This document shows, piece after piece, positions 29,580 to 38,769 of a stretch of DNA of 64,000 nucleotides. A program made the position numbers and the translations under genes. Within the stretch, counting starts at the first letter, position 1; every line of letters begins with the position of its first letter. Under the pieces are notes generated by a model. That model was not told the origin of the DNA and ran no database searches. It saw nothing but the letters and a program-made list of their open reading frames with translations. The DNA lies in the NCBI GenBank assembly GCA_041394185.1, contig JAWKIQ010000001.1, forward strand, positions 1,240,001 through 1,304,000. Direction: 5' to 3'. This DNA comes from Acidimicrobiales bacterium. Lineage in GTDB: Bacteria; Actinomycetota; Acidimicrobiia; Acidimicrobiales; Poriferisodalaceae.

Positions 29580-30170
29580 ATGTTTGGTCTCAACAGGCGC
29601 GTGGTCGCCCTGCTGATGCTCCTCTTCGTGAGCATCACCGCGTGCACTTCATCGGCTGACGCCGACAGCACTGGCGACGGCGGTGAAACCCAGCCGACCG
29701 AGAGTCAGAACGACTCTCAAACCGCAACCCCGATTTCGGACTCGCCAGACGGCGCGGCCAGAACCGACGACACCGCGGCCCCGGTCGAGAACAACGAGCC
29801 CGTTGCCGACGGAACCGTGCTGGAGGACCCGGACGGCATCTACGACGACACAAGCATCGAAGAGGTCATCGCCCTGTGCTCGGGTGAGGGTGTCAACGAG
29901 GCCTGTGGCCAGCTGGGTATGCGCCTCGCCGACGTCGACACCATGACCGACACCGACCTCAAAGCCGCGCGCTGCACGGCCGCTCAGTACCTGGCGGCTG
30001 GTCAGGCCGAGCGATTCGGCGCCGTCATCACCCTGTCGGTCATTGCGGGCGACTCCGATGCGCCGGGTGTGAACGAGGCGCTCGAAAGCCTGCGCGCCGC
30101 AAGCGCAGATCCCGAACAGCTCGATGCTGCCGCCGCCCACGTCGCCGCCTGGGCCTCAGGGGGCTGCTGA
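29580..30170 (+). CDS. Lipoprotein of unknown function
   Basis: A 196-aa protein with a signal peptide and lipobox (LLFVSITAC, cleavage before Cys22), then a long low-complexity linker rich in Ser, Thr, Asp, Gln and Pro (about residues 23-85), then a small helical domain with three cysteines (ALCSGEGVNEACG, AARC) and a C-terminal cysteine. The small domain is probably anchored outside the membrane. No family recognised. The ATG is chosen because the signal sequence starts there; the longer frame overlaps HU. Confidence 0.75.
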   Translation: MFGLNRRVVALLMLLFVSITACTSSADADSTGDGGETQPTESQNDSQTATPISDSPDGAARTDDTAAPVENNEPVADGTVLEDPDGIYDDTSIEEVIALCSGEGVNEACGQLGMRLADVDTMTDTDLKAARCTAAQYLAAGQAERFGAVITLSVIAGDSDAPGVNEALESLRAASADPEQLDAAAAHVAAWASGGC

Positions 30171-30235
30171 CCCTCACCCGCACGCAGCTCTGGCGTTATC
30201 TCGTCAGGCCTGGCGCTATCCAGTCGGTGTCCGGC

Positions 30236-30278
30236 TCTTAGCGACAACCGCCGAGGCCGACCGCACTTGTCGCTAAGA
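30236..30278. repeat. Inverted repeat TCTTAGCGACAA / TTGTCGCTAAGA
   Basis: Perfect 12-bp arms at 30236-30247 and 30267-30278 with a 19-nt loop, in the 162-bp gap between the lipoprotein and the GGT gene. The core CTTAGCGACAA differs in one base from the CTTTGCGACAA core of the elements at 4496 and 46488. Could also form a transcript hairpin. Confidence 0.7.
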
Positions 30279-30332
30279 CGTGGACGCGGACGTACACGTA
30301 CACCACTGCCGGTGCGGTCTAGCCTGCAAGAC

Positions 30333-31919
30333 ATGGCTCTCCCAGTCGAAGTACCGGTACCGACGGTGAACGCTCGCCGAGGCATGGTTTGCAGCGTCGA
30401 CCACCTGGCCTCGGGCGCGGGTGTTGCCATTCTGCGGTCGGGCGGTAACGCCGTCGACGCCGCCATCGCGACCTCGGCGGTGCTGGCCGTAACCACCCAG
30501 CACCTCTGCGGAATGGGTGGCGACCTGTGGGCCATAGTCTCCGAACCCACCTCCACCCCAGCAGTGTTGAACGCTTCGGGGTGGGCGGGTTCTGGTGCCG
30601 ACCCAGACCGGGCACGGTCTGAAGGTCTGACAGAACTCCCTCTATTCGACGACATCCGCATCTCGCCGGTGCCGGGTTGTGTCGATGGCTGGATCGCGCT
30701 TCATCAGCGCTACGGGCGCCTGCCGCTCGGCCAGGTTCTCGAACCCGCCATCGACGCGGCAGCGGAGGGTTTTCCCGCCGCTCCCCTGCTGGTGGCGTCC
30801 ATGCCGCGGGTCGCTCACCACCCCTGGGCTGCCGACTACACCGCCTCCGGACCACTGCGGATCGGCTCTTTGGTCAGGCGACCCGGGGTTGCCCGCACCC
30901 TGAAGGCGGTCGCCGACGGCGGGCGCGACGCCTTCTACCTGGGCGAGTTCGGCGAGGGGCTGTTGGCCCTCGGCGGCGGCGAGTACACCCGCGACGACCT
31001 CGAACACGTCCATGCCGACTGGGTCGAACCCGTGCGCGTCGACGCCTGGGGTCACACCCTTTGGACCACTCCACCCAACTCTCAGGGTTACCTGTCGTTG
31101 GCCGGCGCTTGGATCGCCGACGGCCTCGACCTGCCGGGCGACCCCGATGATCCCCTTTGGGCACACCTGCTGGTCGAGGCGGCACGCCAGGCCGGGTTCG
31201 ACCGACCCGAGGTGCTCCATCAAGACGCAGACGGACAGGCTCTGGTCGCCCCCGAACGGCTGGGCCCCCGCCGCGACCTCATCTCGACCGAAGCGGCCAG
31301 TGACCTGCCCAGCCCCGGGACGGCGGGCGACACGATCTATCTGTGCGCCGTCGACGCGGACCGAATGGGCGTGTCGCTCATACAGTCCAACGCCGGCGGA
31401 TGGGGCAGCGGTCTGGCCGAACCCTCGACGCGGATCTTCCTGCACAACAGGGGGCTCGGGTTCAACCTGAGGGCCGGCCACGGGGCCGAGTATCGCCCGC
31501 GGCGCAGACCACCACACACCCTGTCGCCCGCCATGATCACCAACCCCGACGGATCGTTGCGAACCGTGTTGGGGACCATGGGCGGAGACAGCCAACCCCA
31601 GGTGGTGCTGCAGATGCTGGCCCGCCTGCTTCACAACGGGCAGTCGCCGGGGCGCACGGTGGCGTCGGGGCGCTGGCGTCTCTACGGCGACAACCCCACC
31701 GGATTTCACACCTGGGCCGACCCGGCCGGTCTGGTCGTGGAGATCGAGGGCCACGCGCCCCAGTGGGCTGCCGGCCTCGAAGCGCGAGGTCACCGGGTGC
31801 GTCATCTGAGCCGCCACGACAGCGCGTTCGGTCACGCACACATGATCGACGTTGGCAACGATGTGCTGACCGGTTGCGCCGATCCGCGATCGATTTCAGG
31901 AGCGGCCCAGGGCTTCTAG
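30333..31919 (+). CDS. Gamma-glutamyltransferase family protein
   Basis: An Ntn-hydrolase of the gamma-glutamyltranspeptidase family, 528 aa. The N-terminal motif is ILRSGGNAVDAAIATSAVL, with QHLCGMGGDLWA next. The autocatalytic Thr is in AGDTIYLCAVDAD, and the small-subunit signature GGWGSGLAEP follows. There is no signal peptide, unlike secreted GGTs, so it is likely cytoplasmic and may be an amidase-like relative. TAGCCT (30320-30325) lies 7 nt before the ATG, a leaderless start. Confidence 0.88.
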   Translation: MALPVEVPVPTVNARRGMVCSVDHLASGAGVAILRSGGNAVDAAIATSAVLAVTTQHLCGMGGDLWAIVSEPTSTPAVLNASGWAGSGADPDRARSEGLTELPLFDDIRISPVPGCVDGWIALHQRYGRLPLGQVLEPAIDAAAEGFPAAPLLVASMPRVAHHPWAADYTASGPLRIGSLVRRPGVARTLKAVADGGRDAFYLGEFGEGLLALGGGEYTRDDLEHVHADWVEPVRVDAWGHTLWTTPPNSQGYLSLAGAWIADGLDLPGDPDDPLWAHLLVEAARQAGFDRPEVLHQDADGQALVAPERLGPRRDLISTEAASDLPSPGTAGDTIYLCAVDADRMGVSLIQSNAGGWGSGLAEPSTRIFLHNRGLGFNLRAGHGAEYRPRRRPPHTLSPAMITNPDGSLRTVLGTMGGDSQPQVVLQMLARLLHNGQSPGRTVASGRWRLYGDNPTGFHTWADPAGLVVEIEGHAPQWAAGLEARGHRVRHLSRHDSAFGHAHMIDVGNDVLTGCADPRSISGAAQGF

Positions 31920-31938
31920 CCCGTGGGTTCGAGCCTCA

Positions 31939-32451
31939 CTACTGAGGATCGATGGCCGCAACCTCGATGCGGCCGGGGCCCAGCTCGCGGGCCGTGCTGA
32001 GCGCACGTTCGGCCTCGCCGAGCAGGTCGGTGGTGCTCATGGCATGGCTCGGATAGCAGGCCAAGCCTGCCGACACGGTGACGACCTCGCGTGCAGGGGT
32101 CTCCAGCAGAGCTCGCCTGATGCGATCTGCGGCCCACACCGCACCGGTCTCGGACGTGTCGTCCAGAACCGCGGCCAACACGCCTTCGCGAAGCTGGCAG
32201 ATGGTGTCCGAATCGCGCAGCGTGTTCTGCATGACGCGGGTCAGCACCCTCACCGCATGATCACGGAGATACGGGGCGAAGCCGGCAAAGTCGTCGATCT
32301 CGACTATCGCGACGGCCAACGGCTTTAGCGTGCGACGGGCCAGAGCGACCTTTCGATCGACGGCCAACTCGAAGAAGCGGTGGTCGGGAAGCCCAGATAC
32401 GGGGTCGCTGAGCGACTCGGTACGAGCGGGCATAGGTCCGCTGTTCGGCAT
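31939..32451 (-). CDS. Degenerate GGDEF-domain protein
   Basis: A 170-aa protein with the fold of a diguanylate cyclase domain: it opens DPVSGLPDHRFFELAVD and closes with AAVLDD...VTVSAGLACYP...DLLGEAERALSTAR. The signature itself, expected as GGDEF, is REGVL. A working cyclase is therefore unlikely; a nucleotide-binding or protein-binding role may remain. ATG 32451 is chosen because GGAG lies 7 nt upstream of it; the ATG at 32478 lacks one. Confidence 0.82.
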   Translation of the reverse strand: MPNSGPMPARTESLSDPVSGLPDHRFFELAVDRKVALARRTLKPLAVAIVEIDDFAGFAPYLRDHAVRVLTRVMQNTLRDSDTICQLREGVLAAVLDDTSETGAVWAADRIRRALLETPAREVVTVSAGLACYPSHAMSTTDLLGEAERALSTARELGPGRIEVAAIDPQ

Positions 32452-32616
32452 CTCGTGCTCCTGTCGGGGGTCTTCCATATCTCGAGCCCAGTCTTCGGTC
32501 TCGCGCTACGAGTGGCCAGGGTGCCACGGCGCGTCGACGTTCTCAAGCATGCCCATCGGCATATCCGAGATTTCCCTGAGAGGTTGGTCACAAGGCGCCT
32601 AGTAACTTCATTGTCC

Positions 32617-33516
32617 ATGAGAATCTGCCGTTTCACCGAATCGTCGTCCAGCGCAGGTGCCGCCGGGCTGGGCATCGTCGTCGACGCCCCCGACGAAGGG
32701 CCCCTGACCGTCGCCGACCTTCGGGCTTCTGGTGTCGGCTCAGACCTCGGCGAGCTGTTGGCCGCCGACCAGAACACCCAGCGGCTGAGCGGCCTCGCCG
32801 AGGCAGCACCGACAATCCAGATCGAGCGTTCCCAGCTGCTCGCACCCATTGCCAGACCGCCCGAGTTCCTGGCCATCGGGCTCAACTATCGGGCCCACGT
32901 GGCCGAGGGCGGTCGCCCCGACCCCACCACGCCGGTTGTGTTCAACAAGCAGGTCACCTGCGTGACCGGGCCCCACTCCCCCATCCACATCCCCGCCGCT
33001 GCCCCAGACCTGGTCGACTTCGAAGGCGAACTTGGCGTGGTCATCGGTAAGCGCTGCCGTCACGTGCCCGCCGAGCGGGCCTACGAGGTCATCGCCGGGT
33101 ACACCGTGGTGAACGATGTCAGCGTCCGCGACTGGCAACGCGCCAGCCCCACCATGACCATGGGCAAGTCATGGGACACCCACGGCCCTGTCGGCCCGTG
33201 GGTCGTCACCCCAGACGAGGTCCCAGATCCGATGAACCTCGACCTGCGCACCATCGTCGATGGCGAGGTCATGCAGCAGTCCAACACCGACAAGATGATC
33301 TTCGACATCGCCACGCTCATCGCCCACCTTTCGACCGCGTTCACGTTGCTGCCGGGCACCATCATCGCCACCGGCACTCCGGAGGGTGTCGGCGTCTACC
33401 GCGATCCCCAGCGCATGCTGCACCCGGGTTCGACGGTGCGCATCGAGATCGACGGCGTCGGCGCCATCGAGAATCCCTGCATCGCCGAACCCGACCCCGT
33501 CTGCTCGATCGGGTGA
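32617..33516 (+). CDS. Fumarylacetoacetate hydrolase family protein
   Basis: A 299-aa FAH-family enzyme: N-terminal segment, then AIGLNYRAHVAEGG, the metal ligands in DFEGELGVVIGK, then YTVVNDVSVRDWQ and GTIIATGTPEGVG. Members hydrolyse or decarboxylate 2-oxo or acylpyruvate substrates in aromatic degradation; the substrate here is not predictable. TAACTT (32603-32608) lies 8 nt before the ATG. The stop overlaps the GTG of the glycosylase. Confidence 0.92.
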   Translation: MRICRFTESSSSAGAAGLGIVVDAPDEGPLTVADLRASGVGSDLGELLAADQNTQRLSGLAEAAPTIQIERSQLLAPIARPPEFLAIGLNYRAHVAEGGRPDPTTPVVFNKQVTCVTGPHSPIHIPAAAPDLVDFEGELGVVIGKRCRHVPAERAYEVIAGYTVVNDVSVRDWQRASPTMTMGKSWDTHGPVGPWVVTPDEVPDPMNLDLRTIVDGEVMQQSNTDKMIFDIATLIAHLSTAFTLLPGTIIATGTPEGVGVYRDPQRMLHPGSTVRIEIDGVGAIENPCIAEPDPVCSIG

Positions 33517-34457
33517 GTCGCAGCCCCACGGTCGACGCGCTGGGCCGCACCGCGGAGGTGGTGCAGTACTACGAGCTGGGATACGACCCCGTCGCGGCCA
33601 ACATGCTGCAGCGGGTCAAGGGCAAGGGGTCGACAGGTCCGGTGGTGTACGAGGGCGCCGTCACCTGGAAGGCGACCGACACCGCTGTGGGGCCGGCCAC
33701 CCTGCGGATTCACCCCGAACCGTCGGGGGCAACCGTCGAGGCGTGGGGCCCCGGCGCCCAGGTGGCCTCCGACCGGGTGCCCGACCTGCTTGGCGCCCGC
33801 GACGACCCCGCGGGGCTGCAGCCTGGCGACCCCATCGTGGCCGATCTGATGCGGCGACGACGCTTCGACCGGATGACCCGCACCAACGCCATATGGGAAC
33901 ACATCGTGCCCACGGTCTTGGGACAAAAGGTGCCCACCGCAGCTGCCCGCGACTCGTGGCAGGCCATGTTGCGACGCTGGGGCCGCAAACCGCCGGGGCC
34001 CGCCCCAGCCAAGCTGCGTTTGGTGCCCTCACCAGAGGTTCTGGGCAGCGTGGGCTATCACGAGTTCCACCCGCTGAACGTCGAGCGCAAGCGGGCCCAG
34101 ACCATCATCGCTGCGGCACGCCGGGCGAACCGTCTTGAGGAGGCTCTGGAGATGCCACCAGCCAAAGCGCGAGCCAGGCTGGAAGCATTCCCAGGCATCG
34201 GCCCGTGGACCTCGTCGATAGTCGTTCAGCTTGGCCTGGGCGACCCCGACTCGGTCGTGGTGGGCGACTACAACCTGCCCGGCCAGGTCGCTTGGGTGCT
34301 GGCCGGCGAGCGCGACGCCGACGATGCCCGCATGCTCGAGCTGCTGGAGCCCTACCAAGGGCAGCGAGCCAGGGTTCAGAACCTCGTCAAATACGCGGGC
34401 AGCAAGCGACCCAGGCACGGGGCCAAGCTCGACGTGATCGACCTCACCGATCGCTGA
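33513..34457 (+). CDS. HhH-GPD DNA glycosylase (AlkA/3-methyladenine type)
   Basis: A 314-aa base-excision repair glycosylase. The C-terminal half has the helix-hairpin-helix LEAFPGIGPWTSSIVVQLG and the catalytic-type aspartate in VVVGDYNLPG. The N-terminal part (about 1-115) has the AlkA-type beta domain. The match to 3-methyladenine glycosylase II is good, but the damaged base it removes is not fixed by sequence. Coupled to the FAH gene by a GTGA overlap. The last 14 bp overlap the convergent membrane-protein gene. Confidence 0.9.
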   Translation: MSRSPTVDALGRTAEVVQYYELGYDPVAANMLQRVKGKGSTGPVVYEGAVTWKATDTAVGPATLRIHPEPSGATVEAWGPGAQVASDRVPDLLGARDDPAGLQPGDPIVADLMRRRRFDRMTRTNAIWEHIVPTVLGQKVPTAAARDSWQAMLRRWGRKPPGPAPAKLRLVPSPEVLGSVGYHEFHPLNVERKRAQTIIAAARRANRLEEALEMPPAKARARLEAFPGIGPWTSSIVVQLGLGDPDSVVVGDYNLPGQVAWVLAGERDADDARMLELLEPYQGQRARVQNLVKYAGSKRPRHGAKLDVIDLTDR

Positions 34458-34989
34458 CGTCGTCACCGAAGCGCCGCCCGCGCACACCGGTTTCGGCTAT
34501 CAGGAAGACCACGGCAACCGCTCCGAACACTGCCAGCGCACCCACGAACGCCGTTGTTATCGAGGCCGTACCGCCGGTGAACATGTTCGACAGCGCCACC
34601 GCAGCCACCACCGAGGCTCCGGTGGCCAGCGCGTAGGTCGCCAACCGCGACGTCCACAGGCCTCCCGATGCGGGCGCCGCCGGCGATCGCTCGCCCCAAC
34701 TGGCCACAACACTCGACGCGGTCAGCGTCAGGCCCATCGCCACCGCTTGGCCGGCAACAACACCTTGGGCGGCCGCCGCCCACACCAGCACGACCAGCAC
34801 CGACCCCACGGCCATCGCCGAACCCGAAGTGCCGATGATGCCGAACGCACTCAGCCCAGCCGCCACCAGGGTCAGCGCCAGGCTGAAGCGGCCGCCTCTG
34901 TCAGCCACGTGCCCCAGTGTCATGACCACGGGAACGGCCGCCAGGGACAGGGCTGCCAGCTGCATGGAGATGCGCCCGAGCCGGCTCAT
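34444..34989 (-). CDS. Multi-pass membrane protein of the MoxR operon
   Basis: A 181-aa protein with five or six hydrophobic segments (LAALSLAAVPVVMTLG, SLALTLVAAGLSAFGIIG, AMAVGSVLVVLVWAAAAQG, VAMGLTLTASSVVASWG, TYALATGASVVAAVAL and AFVGALAVFGAVAVVFLIA). No family recognised. The ATG at 34989 overlaps the DUF58 stop in the correct DUF58 frame (ATGA). As assembled, the same frame runs upstream without a stop into the front part of DUF58, so an automatic call may fuse the two. Confidence 0.72.
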   Translation of the reverse strand: MSRLGRISMQLAALSLAAVPVVMTLGHVADRGGRFSLALTLVAAGLSAFGIIGTSGSAMAVGSVLVVLVWAAAAQGVVAGQAVAMGLTLTASSVVASWGERSPAAPASGGLWTSRLATYALATGASVVAAVALSNMFTGGTASITTAFVGALAVFGAVAVVFLIAETGVRGRRFGDDVSDR

Positions 34990-36330
34990 CGCTTGCCTCG
35001 CCGTTGGATCAGACGACGGTGCCGCTCCATCGCCATCTCGACACTGCTGATCAGCGAATCGCCCGAAGCCATCGTGGTCACAGCTGCGCCCGCCGACCGC
35101 AGACGGTCTTCCCAGGCGGCCTCGGTTATCAGTCTCAGCGCAGCCGCGCGCGGTCGATGCGTTCCGACGTCTCGAGCCATGGTTCGACCAGGTCGGAGCC
35201 CACGCAAACACGCTGACGTCATGGCCGGCCCGGCGCAGATCCAGGCAAGCATCGACCACAACCGAATCGAACAGGGGCGACACAACCAGCACAGACGTAC
35301 CTGGACGTATGTGCCGATCGATGTCGAGACGGGTGTGCAGCATGCCGGCCGCCCGCGGACGAGACCTCACCAGCGCAGCCACGAGCCGCTGACGCTGGCG
35401 GTTGCCATCGCGTGGCGCTATCCAACGGCGGCGGCCCGACAACAGCAGCAAGCCCACCCGATCCTTGTCCGCCAGGTGGTCGCGAATGACGACGTCGGCC
35501 GCCCTGACCGCTTGGTCCGTCAGCGTGGGCCTGGGGTCGCTGGGGCTGAACCCCTCGTCGACGAGGTCGACCACCACCACGACGTCGCGAGCGAACTCGC
35601 CGTGCCTGACCGCAGTCCACGTGCCGCCGCGGCGCGCCGAAGTTCGGTGGTCGACGTCGCGCCACCGGTCGCCGGGCTGAAACGGTCGGCTCGAGTGATA
35701 CTCGACACCCGCGCCGGCGTCTGGCGACGTGTGCAGCCCCGGTCTGCGGGCGGTGCGCCACACCCCAAGGCGGGCTCGCCCCGGCGGCGAGTTGGGCCTC
35801 ACCCACACCCAGGCACTGGTTCCCACAGCCACCGACCAGCGTGACAGACCAACAGGCGAGGACCATTCGATGGTCGCGACCTCGACCCCGGCCCGGCCCC
35901 ACCGGATACATTCGACGCCGACGGCTGTGCGGGTCGTCTCGCCGGCCCTCAGCCTCAGCGCCCGAGCGGCGCCCGGCTCGCCTGTCACTTCCTGCCCGTC
36001 GAAGCTGGCGACGCGGCCCGTGCCGAGGGCGTTCAACGACACCTCCAGGGTGCCAGCGCGCGACGACTCGACCACCAGCGTGAACTCGACGTCGGTACGT
36101 TCGGGCGAAGAGGCCAGCCCCGAGTAGAGCTCGACAGACACGTCTGGTGGATCGGCGCCCACCACGTCGACCAACAGCAGCACCAGCGGGAACGCGGCCA
36201 CGCTCACCAGGAACGGCTGGCGCAAGACGATGGCGCCCAGAACCGACATAAGACCCAACGCCACCAGCGGGGCCACGCCCACCGACGAGCGTCTGGTCCA
36301 CGCCCTGACAAGCGACGGCCCGGTGCTCAG
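34986..36330 (-). CDS. DUF58 protein, two frame breaks near the C-terminus
   Basis: DUF58 proteins have a VWA-like domain and work with MoxR ATPases. Two hydrophobic segments at the N-terminus are followed by the core HSSRPFQPGDRWRDVDHRTSARR and DVVVVVDLVDEG. The frame then breaks twice, near 35195 and near 35140; rejoining three frames gives a sensible end (DLVEPWLETSERIDRARLR, then LITEAAWEDRLRSAGAAV). Each break equals one missing base. The start is probably a CTG at 36330 overlapping the MoxR stop (CTGA), after GGAGGA; the first later GTG would shorten it by about 15 residues. Confidence 0.7.
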
Positions 36331-37289
36331 CGAACTTCCTCCACGAAGTCCTCTGGGGCTGGTGCCTCGACCGACGACAACAATCTCTCGACGTTCGACG
36401 AGGCTGCGACCCCTTCGACCCACTGTTCGGCCCCCAGCACCAGCCGGTGGGCCAGAACCGCAACCGCAACGGCCTTGACGTCGTCGGGCAGTGCATATCC
36501 GCGGCCCAGGCGTGCTGCCCTCGACTGGGCCATCGCCACCAGCGCCAGCGAACCTCTGGGCGAGGCCCCCAGGTCCAGGCCCGCTAGGTTGCGGGTGCCG
36601 TCGACCAGGCGCACCGCATAGTCGACGACGGCGTCGTGCACCCGAACCGCGGCCGCGCCCTGCCTCAGTTGCGCGACCAAGGCCGCGCCGTCGCCTGCGA
36701 TCGGGTTCAGGACCAGTTCGGCGGTTCCCCTGTCGATTCGACGTCTGACGATCTCGCGTTCGGAGTCTGCATCGGGATATCCGAGCGAGGCGGAGATCAT
36801 GAAGCGATCCAGCTGAGCTTCGGGCAGCGGGTAGGTGCCCTCGTGTTCCACCGGATTCTGGGTGGCGATCACGATGAAGGGCGTCGGCAGCCTGTGGGTG
36901 AGGCCGTCGACCGTGACCTGGCCCTCGGCCATCGCCTCCAACAGCGCGGCCTGGGTCTTGGCGGGCGCCCGGTTGATCTCGTCGGCCAGCACGATCTGTG
37001 CGAACACCGGACCGGGCTGGAACTCGACGGTTCGCTCGGCCGGGTTCCACACCGAAGAACCGGTTACGTCGGACGGCATCAGGTCTGGGGTGAACTGGAT
37101 CCGCGAGAATTCGAGCCCGGTTGCTTGGGCCAACGAGCGCGCCAACAACGTCTTGGCCACGCCGGGCACGTCGTCGAGCAGGACGTGGCCCCCAGCGGCA
37201 ATCGCGTCCAACACCAGCTCGACCACGCCGGTCTTGCCGACGATGGCGCGTTCGATCTCGGCGATCAGCTCCGTGTGGGTTGAGGTCAC
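36327..37289 (-). CDS. MoxR family AAA+ ATPase
   Basis: A 320-aa AAA+ ATPase: Walker A variant LLDDVPGVAKTLLARS, Walker B VLADEINRAPAKTQAAL, sensor IVIATQNPVEHEGTYPLPEAQLDRF. MoxR proteins work as chaperones for maturation of metal or redox enzymes, or of envelope complexes, with VWA/DUF58 partners, which here follow directly. The GTG start overlaps the previous stop (GTGA); the longer upstream frame is an overlap, not conserved protein. Confidence 0.95.
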   Translation of the reverse strand: MTSTHTELIAEIERAIVGKTGVVELVLDAIAAGGHVLLDDVPGVAKTLLARSLAQATGLEFSRIQFTPDLMPSDVTGSSVWNPAERTVEFQPGPVFAQIVLADEINRAPAKTQAALLEAMAEGQVTVDGLTHRLPTPFIVIATQNPVEHEGTYPLPEAQLDRFMISASLGYPDADSEREIVRRRIDRGTAELVLNPIAGDGAALVAQLRQGAAAVRVHDAVVDYAVRLVDGTRNLAGLDLGASPRGSLALVAMAQSRAARLGRGYALPDDVKAVAVAVLAHRLVLGAEQWVEGVAASSNVERLLSSVEAPAPEDFVEEVR

Positions 37290-37918
37290 GCGTTGTCTCC
37301 CTGCCGGTTGCGGGCCACCGATGCGAGGCAGCCGTGGATGGCCTTCGACACCCTGTCCTGGTGCCAACTCTCGATCGCCGGAGCGCCTTCCAGCAACAGC
37401 ACCCCGTCGGGGCCGATGATGTCTTCGATCGCAGGCCGGTGCCTGGGATTGTCGAGGTCGAGCCCGTGGCGCACCCGCAGCACGGTCGCCAGGTCTGAGC
37501 GCAGCCGGGGAACCACCCTCCAGGTGAGGTCGCTGGGAGCCACTGCGATTCGAGCCATCTGCAGCCGTTCCCTCGATATCGCCAGCCGCGACGCCTTCAG
37601 AACACCCTCGTCGGCGTCTCGGCCGTCGGTCTTCGCAACCCGCTCGCCGACTCGGGCAACCAGCCCGGGCCCCACGACGAAGATCAACGAGGCGGTGGTG
37701 ACCAACGTGATCGTCAGCATCGCTTGGGGTGCGTCGATCTGGTCTGCGATGACGCTGGCGGCCAGCAGCATTGCCACGAAAGCCATCAGGCGCAGTGTGC
37801 GGTACACGTCGGCTCGGTCCACGGGCATCAGAGGCGGCGGCACGTGTCCGGCCGCGACGAACCTCACCGCGTCCGAGCTTGCGTCGTCGGAGGTGGCGAC
37901 CTCGCCGAGACTGCTCAC
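37286..37918 (-). CDS. Membrane protein of the MoxR/DUF58 operon, unknown
   Basis: A 210-aa protein with two membrane segments (AFVAMLLAASVIADQI and MLTITLVTTASLIFVVGPG) and a cytoplasmic C-terminal domain of about 120 residues with no recognised motif. It is often the companion of a DUF4129 protein in such clusters, inferred from position. The GTG start and both ends overlap its neighbours by 4 bp, so all five genes are coupled. Confidence 0.7.
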   Translation of the reverse strand: MSSLGEVATSDDASSDAVRFVAAGHVPPPLMPVDRADVYRTLRLMAFVAMLLAASVIADQIDAPQAMLTITLVTTASLIFVVGPGLVARVGERVAKTDGRDADEGVLKASRLAISRERLQMARIAVAPSDLTWRVVPRLRSDLATVLRVRHGLDLDNPRHRPAIEDIIGPDGVLLLEGAPAIESWHQDRVSKAIHGCLASVARNRQGDNA

Positions 37919-38769
37919 AACGATGCCCCGTCAAACGTCGACATGATCTGCGCTGCGCGTGCCCGGTCGGGGGCCAGCACGCCCGCGGCGACCTCATCAT
38001 CGGTGGTGCCCATGGCAGCCCGCTGGTAGATATCGGCCAGGTCCAGCGCCTCGGATGCAGATGCACCCAGCCGCGTGGCCACCCTGGCGAAGAACTCGTT
38101 GGTGGTCTCGGATCGAAGCCGCACCATCCCTCTTCGCATCATCAGCGCTTCCAGGTCGGAGTAGGCGAAGACGATGGCCTCGCGGTCGTCCGCGGCCGAG
38201 CTGCGCAGCTGATCGACCACGTTGGCCAGGTCGGATGCCGTGCCCGCCTCATCTTCGGCTACATCGTCGTTGGACCTGGAACGCCAGACGAGCCACGCTG
38301 CGGGTGCTGCTATGCCTGCGCCTGCCAGTGCCAACCACCAGGCGATTGCCCCGCCCGTGGCACGCTCCACATCGTCACCCGACTGTTGTTGCTGGCCTCC
38401 GGTCTCTTCTGCGGGCGCATCCCCAGGTCGAAGGAACATACCGAACACGGCAACCGCTGCGCCAAGTGCGATCATGCCGGCGACAGCCTTGAGGTCGATG
38501 CCCCTATAGATCGCTGCGACGGCCGCGATGATGCCTATCAGCACCGCCAGACCCCACAGGATCGACACCAGTCCCTGGCCTGACGGTCCCTCGACCTCGG
38601 GCTGGACCTGCTCGGTGGGTTCGGAGTCGAACGACACCAACTCGCCATCCCAATTTGAGCCATAGGCGGCTGCGACCAGCGTGAAGGCCAGCAGTGCGCC
38701 GATGCTGAGGCGCCTCAGCCCCGGGCTCACCCGAACCCGCCGCTCGCTGGTGCGGTCACTATTGGGCAC
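37915..38769 (-). CDS. DUF4129 domain membrane protein
   Basis: A 284-aa protein with membrane segments (SIGALLAFTLVAAAYG; ILWGLAVLIGIIAAVAAIY; AVAGMIALGAAVAVFGMF; AWWLALAGAGIAAPAAWLVW) and a C-terminal DUF4129 domain recognisable by the AIVFAYSDLEALM and MVRLRSETTNEFF segments. Its partner in many bacteria is a transglutaminase-like protein, but none is here. First gene of the minus-strand MoxR operon. The GTG at 38769 overlaps the end of the upstream Gfo/Idh gene by 11 bp. Confidence 0.8.
   Translation of the reverse strand: MPNSDRTSERRVRVSPGLRRLSIGALLAFTLVAAAYGSNWDGELVSFDSEPTEQVQPEVEGPSGQGLVSILWGLAVLIGIIAAVAAIYRGIDLKAVAGMIALGAAVAVFGMFLRPGDAPAEETGGQQQQSGDDVERATGGAIAWWLALAGAGIAAPAAWLVWRSRSNDDVAEDEAGTASDLANVVDQLRSSAADDREAIVFAYSDLEALMMRRGMVRLRSETTNEFFARVATRLGASASEALDLADIYQRAAMGTTDDEVAAGVLAPDRARAAQIMSTFDGASL

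Noticed and set aside
31918..31945. A tRNA T-arm-like sequence (GTGGGTTCGAGCCTCAC) after the GGT stop
   Set aside because: The 5-bp stem and TTCGAGC loop look like a tRNA T-arm, but no acceptor, D or anticodon arms fit upstream, which is GGT coding sequence. At most a remnant, so not listed as a tRNA.
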